From: Streptomyces alboniger | Lineage (GTDB): Bacteria; Actinomycetota; Actinomycetes; Streptomycetales; Streptomycetaceae | NCBI RefSeq assembly: GCF_008704395.1 | Contig: NZ_CP023695.1 | Location: forward strand, 7,006,001 to 7,070,000 | Direction of reading: 5' to 3' | DNA: 64,000 bases | Shown: positions 61,697 through 64,000 of the stretch, one piece after another | Position numbering within the stretch: the first letter of the stretch is position 1 | Layout of the letters: each line of letters opens with the position of its first letter | The notes under the pieces: generated by a model | What the model saw: only the letters and a program-made list of their open reading frames with translations | The model's database searches: none | Told to the model about the DNA's origin: nothing | Translations under genes and position numbers: made by a program

Positions 61697-63154
61697 GTGA
61701 GCAAGGAAGCCGTAGATTCGGCCGCCCTGGACGCATCCCGCACAGATGCGTCCCAGGCCCCCGCGGACGCGGGCGACGCCGGTTACAGCAAGGACCTCAA
61801 GGCCCGTCACGTCAACATGATCGCCATTGGTGGCGCGATCGGCACTGGGCTCTTTCTCGGGGCGGGCGGCCGCCTCCACTCGGCGGGCCCCGCGCTCGCC
61901 CTCGCGTACCTCGTGTGCGGTGTCTTCGCGTTCTTCGTCGTACGCGCCCTCGGCGAGATGGTGCTCTACCGTCCGTCGTCCGGTTCGTTCGTCAGTTACG
62001 CGCGTGAGTTCCTCGGTGAGAAGGGCGCCTACGTCGCCGGTTGGATGTATTTCCTGAACTGGTCGACCACCGGCATCGCGGACATCACCGCGATCGCGCT
62101 CTACACGCACTACTGGAGCTTCTTCACCGACATCCCGCAGTGGGTGCTCGCACTGATAGCCCTGGCCGTGGTGCTGGCCATCAACCTCATCTCGGTGAAG
62201 ATCTTCGGCGAGATGGAGTTCTGGTTCGCGATCATCAAGGTCGCCGCGCTCGTCGCGTTCATGCTCATCGGCATCTTCCTGCTGATCACCCAGCACGAGG
62301 TCGGCGGCGAGTCCCCCGGTCTGAACGTGATCACCGACAACGGCGGCTTCCTGCCGAACGGCATGATGCCGGTCGTGATCGTGATGCAGGGCGTCGTCTT
62401 CGCGTACGCCTCCCTGGAGCTGGTCGGCGTCGCGGCGGGCGAGACCGCCGAGCCGCACAAGATCGTCCCGCGCGCGGTCAACTCGATCATGTGGCGTGTG
62501 GGCCTCTTCTACGTCGGCTCGGTCGTCCTCCTCGCGCTGCTGCTCCCCGGCGCCGTGTACTCGGCGGACCAGAGCCCCTTCGTGACGGTCCTCTCCAAGA
62601 TCGGCGTACCGGCGGCCGGTGACGTGATGAACCTGGTCGTCCTGACCGCGGCCATGTCGTCGCTCAACTCGGGGCTCTACTCCACGGGCCGCATCCTGCG
62701 CTCCATGGCGATGGCGGGCTCGGCGCCCAAGTTCACCGCGAAGATGAACAAGAGCCAGGTGCCCTACGGCGGCATCATGCTCACCGCGGGCGTCGGCGTC
62801 CTCGGCGTCGGCCTGAACAGCATCGTGCCGCACCAGGCCTTCGAGATCGTCCTCAACGTGGCGTCCCTGGGCATCATCAGCACGTGGGTGATCATCATGA
62901 TCTGCCACCTGGCGTTCGTCCGCCGCTCCAAGGAAGGCGCCTTCGAACGCCCCAAGTTCCGGCTGCCCGGCAACCCGGTCACGGAGATCGTCACGATCGT
63001 CTTCCTGCTGGCGGTGCTCTGCCTGATGTGGAAGGACCCGGAGGTCGGCCGCAAGACGCTGTTCCTCATCCCGATCGTCGCCGCGGCGCTGGTCGTCGGC
63101 TGGTACGCGATCCGCCGCAAGGCCGACCGCGAGGCGGAGACCCTCTTGAAGTAG
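61697..63154 (+). CDS. Amino-acid permease (APC family, AnsP/AroP-like)
   Basis: The predicted protein has 485 residues with a GTG start and 12 predicted membrane helices. The family signature is at the first helix ([23 protein letters not shown]), and [39 protein letters not shown] marks the AAT subfamily. The first 30 residues are hydrophilic and cytoplasmic. Relatives transport L-asparagine, aromatic amino acids or GABA with protons; the substrate cannot be fixed from the sequence. A long 15-bp hairpin follows the gene (63188-63234). Confidence 0.9.
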   Translation: MSKEAVDSAALDASRTDASQAPADAGDAGYSKDLKARHVNMIAIGGAIGTGLFLGAGGRLHSAGPALALAYLVCGVFAFFVVRALGEMVLYRPSSGSFVSYAREFLGEKGAYVAGWMYFLNWSTTGIADITAIALYTHYWSFFTDIPQWVLALIALAVVLAINLISVKIFGEMEFWFAIIKVAALVAFMLIGIFLLITQHEVGGESPGLNVITDNGGFLPNGMMPVVIVMQGVVFAYASLELVGVAAGETAEPHKIVPRAVNSIMWRVGLFYVGSVVLLALLLPGAVYSADQSPFVTVLSKIGVPAAGDVMNLVVLTAAMSSLNSGLYSTGRILRSMAMAGSAPKFTAKMNKSQVPYGGIMLTAGVGVLGVGLNSIVPHQAFEIVLNVASLGIISTWVIIMICHLAFVRRSKEGAFERPKFRLPGNPVTEIVTIVFLLAVLCLMWKDPEVGRKTLFLIPIVAAALVVGWYAIRRKADREAETLLK

Positions 63155-63187
63155 CGGCACACCGCCACGGTCGCGTGGCCGCGCCCA

Positions 63188-63234
63188 CGGTGGCGTCACT
63201 CCGGAGACACACGATCTTTGGAGTGACGCCACCG
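63188..63234. terminator. 15-bp perfect hairpin after the permease gene
   Basis: CGGTGGCGTCACTCC (63188-63202) pairs exactly with GGAGTGACGCCACCG (63220-63234) around a 17-base loop. It lies 33 bp downstream of the permease stop and about 100 bp before the hydrolase start. A terminator without U-tract fits; a protein-binding palindrome for the downstream gene is an alternative. Confidence 0.65.
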
Positions 63235-63336
63235 CTGCGTCGGCCCCGACGGGTTCCGGTCGTCGGGTGTACGTATTCGGGCCCTCGTCGGGCGGCACCC
63301 CTGGCGGCTGGGCCCGGAGCACCGGAGACTCGGGGC

Positions 63337-64000
63337 ATGGACGCCATGGTGTCGGTCAAGGACGGCGAAGTCTGGGCGCACGACTCGGGAGAGCCGGACG
63401 CGGGAGGGCCGGACAGCGGCGGCCTGCCGCTGGTCCTCCTCCATCCGGGCGTCGGTGACTCCCGGGTCTGGGACCCCGTCCTGCCGCACCTCACCGAGCG
63501 GCATCGGGTGATCCGGTACGACGCGCGGGGCTACGGCAGGTCGCCGGCGCCGACCGCGCCCTACTCGCTGGTCGAGGACCTGATCGCGGTACTCGACCAC
63601 TTCGGAGCGGCCCGTGCCGTCCTCGCGGGATCGAGCATGGGCGGCGCGACGGCCATCAGCCTCGCTCTCCGCGACCCGGCGCGGGTGGCGGCCCTCGCCC
63701 TGGTGGTCCCCGGCGTCACGGGCGCCGAGGACCTCGTCTCGCGGGACTTCACCGCCGAGGTCGGCAAGCTCGCGGAGGCGGGGGACGTGGACGGCATCGT
63801 GGCGCTGGTGATGCGTACGTCGGCCGCCGCGGGCACCGGGGCCGATCTGGAGGTGGAGGCGCACGTCAGGTCGGTGATCCCGGCCTGGTTCGCCGTTCAC
63901 CCGTACCACGTCCCCGACCCGCCCGCCTTCGACCGCCTCGGCGAACTCGACGTCCCGTGCGTCCTCGTCCTCGGTGAGCGCGACCAGCCCGAGGTGGTCC
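63337..64000 (+). CDS. Alpha/beta hydrolase (3' end beyond the window)
   Basis: The reading frame opens at the ATG at 63337 (a second ATG is at 63346) and is still open at base 64000, giving 221 residues so far. Features are the oxyanion segment LVLLHPGVGDSRVWDPV, YDARGYGRSPAPTAPYS, the nucleophile elbow LAGSSMGGATAISLAL and an approaching acid position LVLGERDQPE. It belongs to the large hydrolase/enol-lactonase group; the reaction is unknown. The catalytic His should lie past the window edge. Confidence 0.85.
   Translation, partial: MDAMVSVKDGEVWAHDSGEPDAGGPDSGGLPLVLLHPGVGDSRVWDPVLPHLTERHRVIRYDARGYGRSPAPTAPYSLVEDLIAVLDHFGAARAVLAGSSMGGATAISLALRDPARVAALALVVPGVTGAEDLVSRDFTAEVGKLAEAGDVDGIVALVMRTSAAAGTGADLEVEAHVRSVIPAWFAVHPYHVPDPPAFDRLGELDVPCVLVLGERDQPEVV

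Overview
The window is very GC-rich and densely coded, and its families point to a Streptomyces or close relative: DUF2510 proteins, an SsgA-like sporulation protein, a WhiB-like protein, a PcaV-type MarR regulator, a rare TTA (bldA) codon and Streptomyces-type intergenic repeats. From memory of S. coelicolor, the order phospholipase C - pca operon - WhiB - UvrA-like/ABC-F pair - ssgD - beta-oxidation genes recalls one chromosome-arm block there; this was not checked by alignment. No tRNA, rRNA, CRISPR array or complete transposase was seen.

Layout. 1-6.7 kb holds the end of a phospholipase C, a DUF2510/LURP-one-like protein, a PAP2-EamA operon facing a TetR regulator across an operator array, a MITE-like element, a DUF2510 protein and anmK. 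7-20.3 kb is the most striking block. Two acyl-CoA dehydrogenases, an IpdF-like SDR, a KstR2-like TetR, a FadA6-like thiolase, IpdC, IpdB, IpdA, EchA20-like and two more SDRs follow an order that parallels the KstR2 regulon of Mycobacterium tuberculosis (Rv3548c-Rv3560c). That regulon degrades steroid rings C and D (the HIP pathway). Two nearly identical KstR2-type boxes sit in the two divergent promoters and could control all four transcripts. A LAL-type ATPase without its usual DNA-binding domain lies inside the block.

20.4-26 kb is a protocatechuate (beta-ketoadipate) operon, pcaIJHGBD, opposite pcaV; it lacks pcaF and pcaC. 26-36.5 kb is mixed: a YerB-like lipoprotein, a Tat-exported FAD oxidoreductase, a LigC/Prim-PolC repair pair, a phosphotransferase, a putative immunity protein, LacI with a GH64 glucanase, a VOC protein and a WhiB protein. 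36.6-44.8 kb holds an acyl-ACP desaturase, DDAH, an ABC-F/UvrA-like pair with a long attenuator-like leader, Lrp, an SMP-30 protein and SsgD. 45-52.6 kb holds a BNR-repeat protein, YciI, a flotillin with an NfeD-like partner, endonuclease V, a long GAPDH, an enoyl-reductase-like protein and DUF523.

52.8-61.5 kb is a second fatty-acid block: CaiB-type racemase, a frameshifted acyl-CoA dehydrogenase, thiolase, FadB-type protein, MerR regulator and acyl-CoA ligase. A sequence shared by its two outer promoters suggests MerR control. The window ends with an amino-acid permease and a truncated alpha/beta hydrolase.

The theme is catabolism of acyl-CoA, steroid-ring and aromatic compounds into acetyl-CoA, propionyl-CoA and succinyl-CoA, with each module next to its own regulator.
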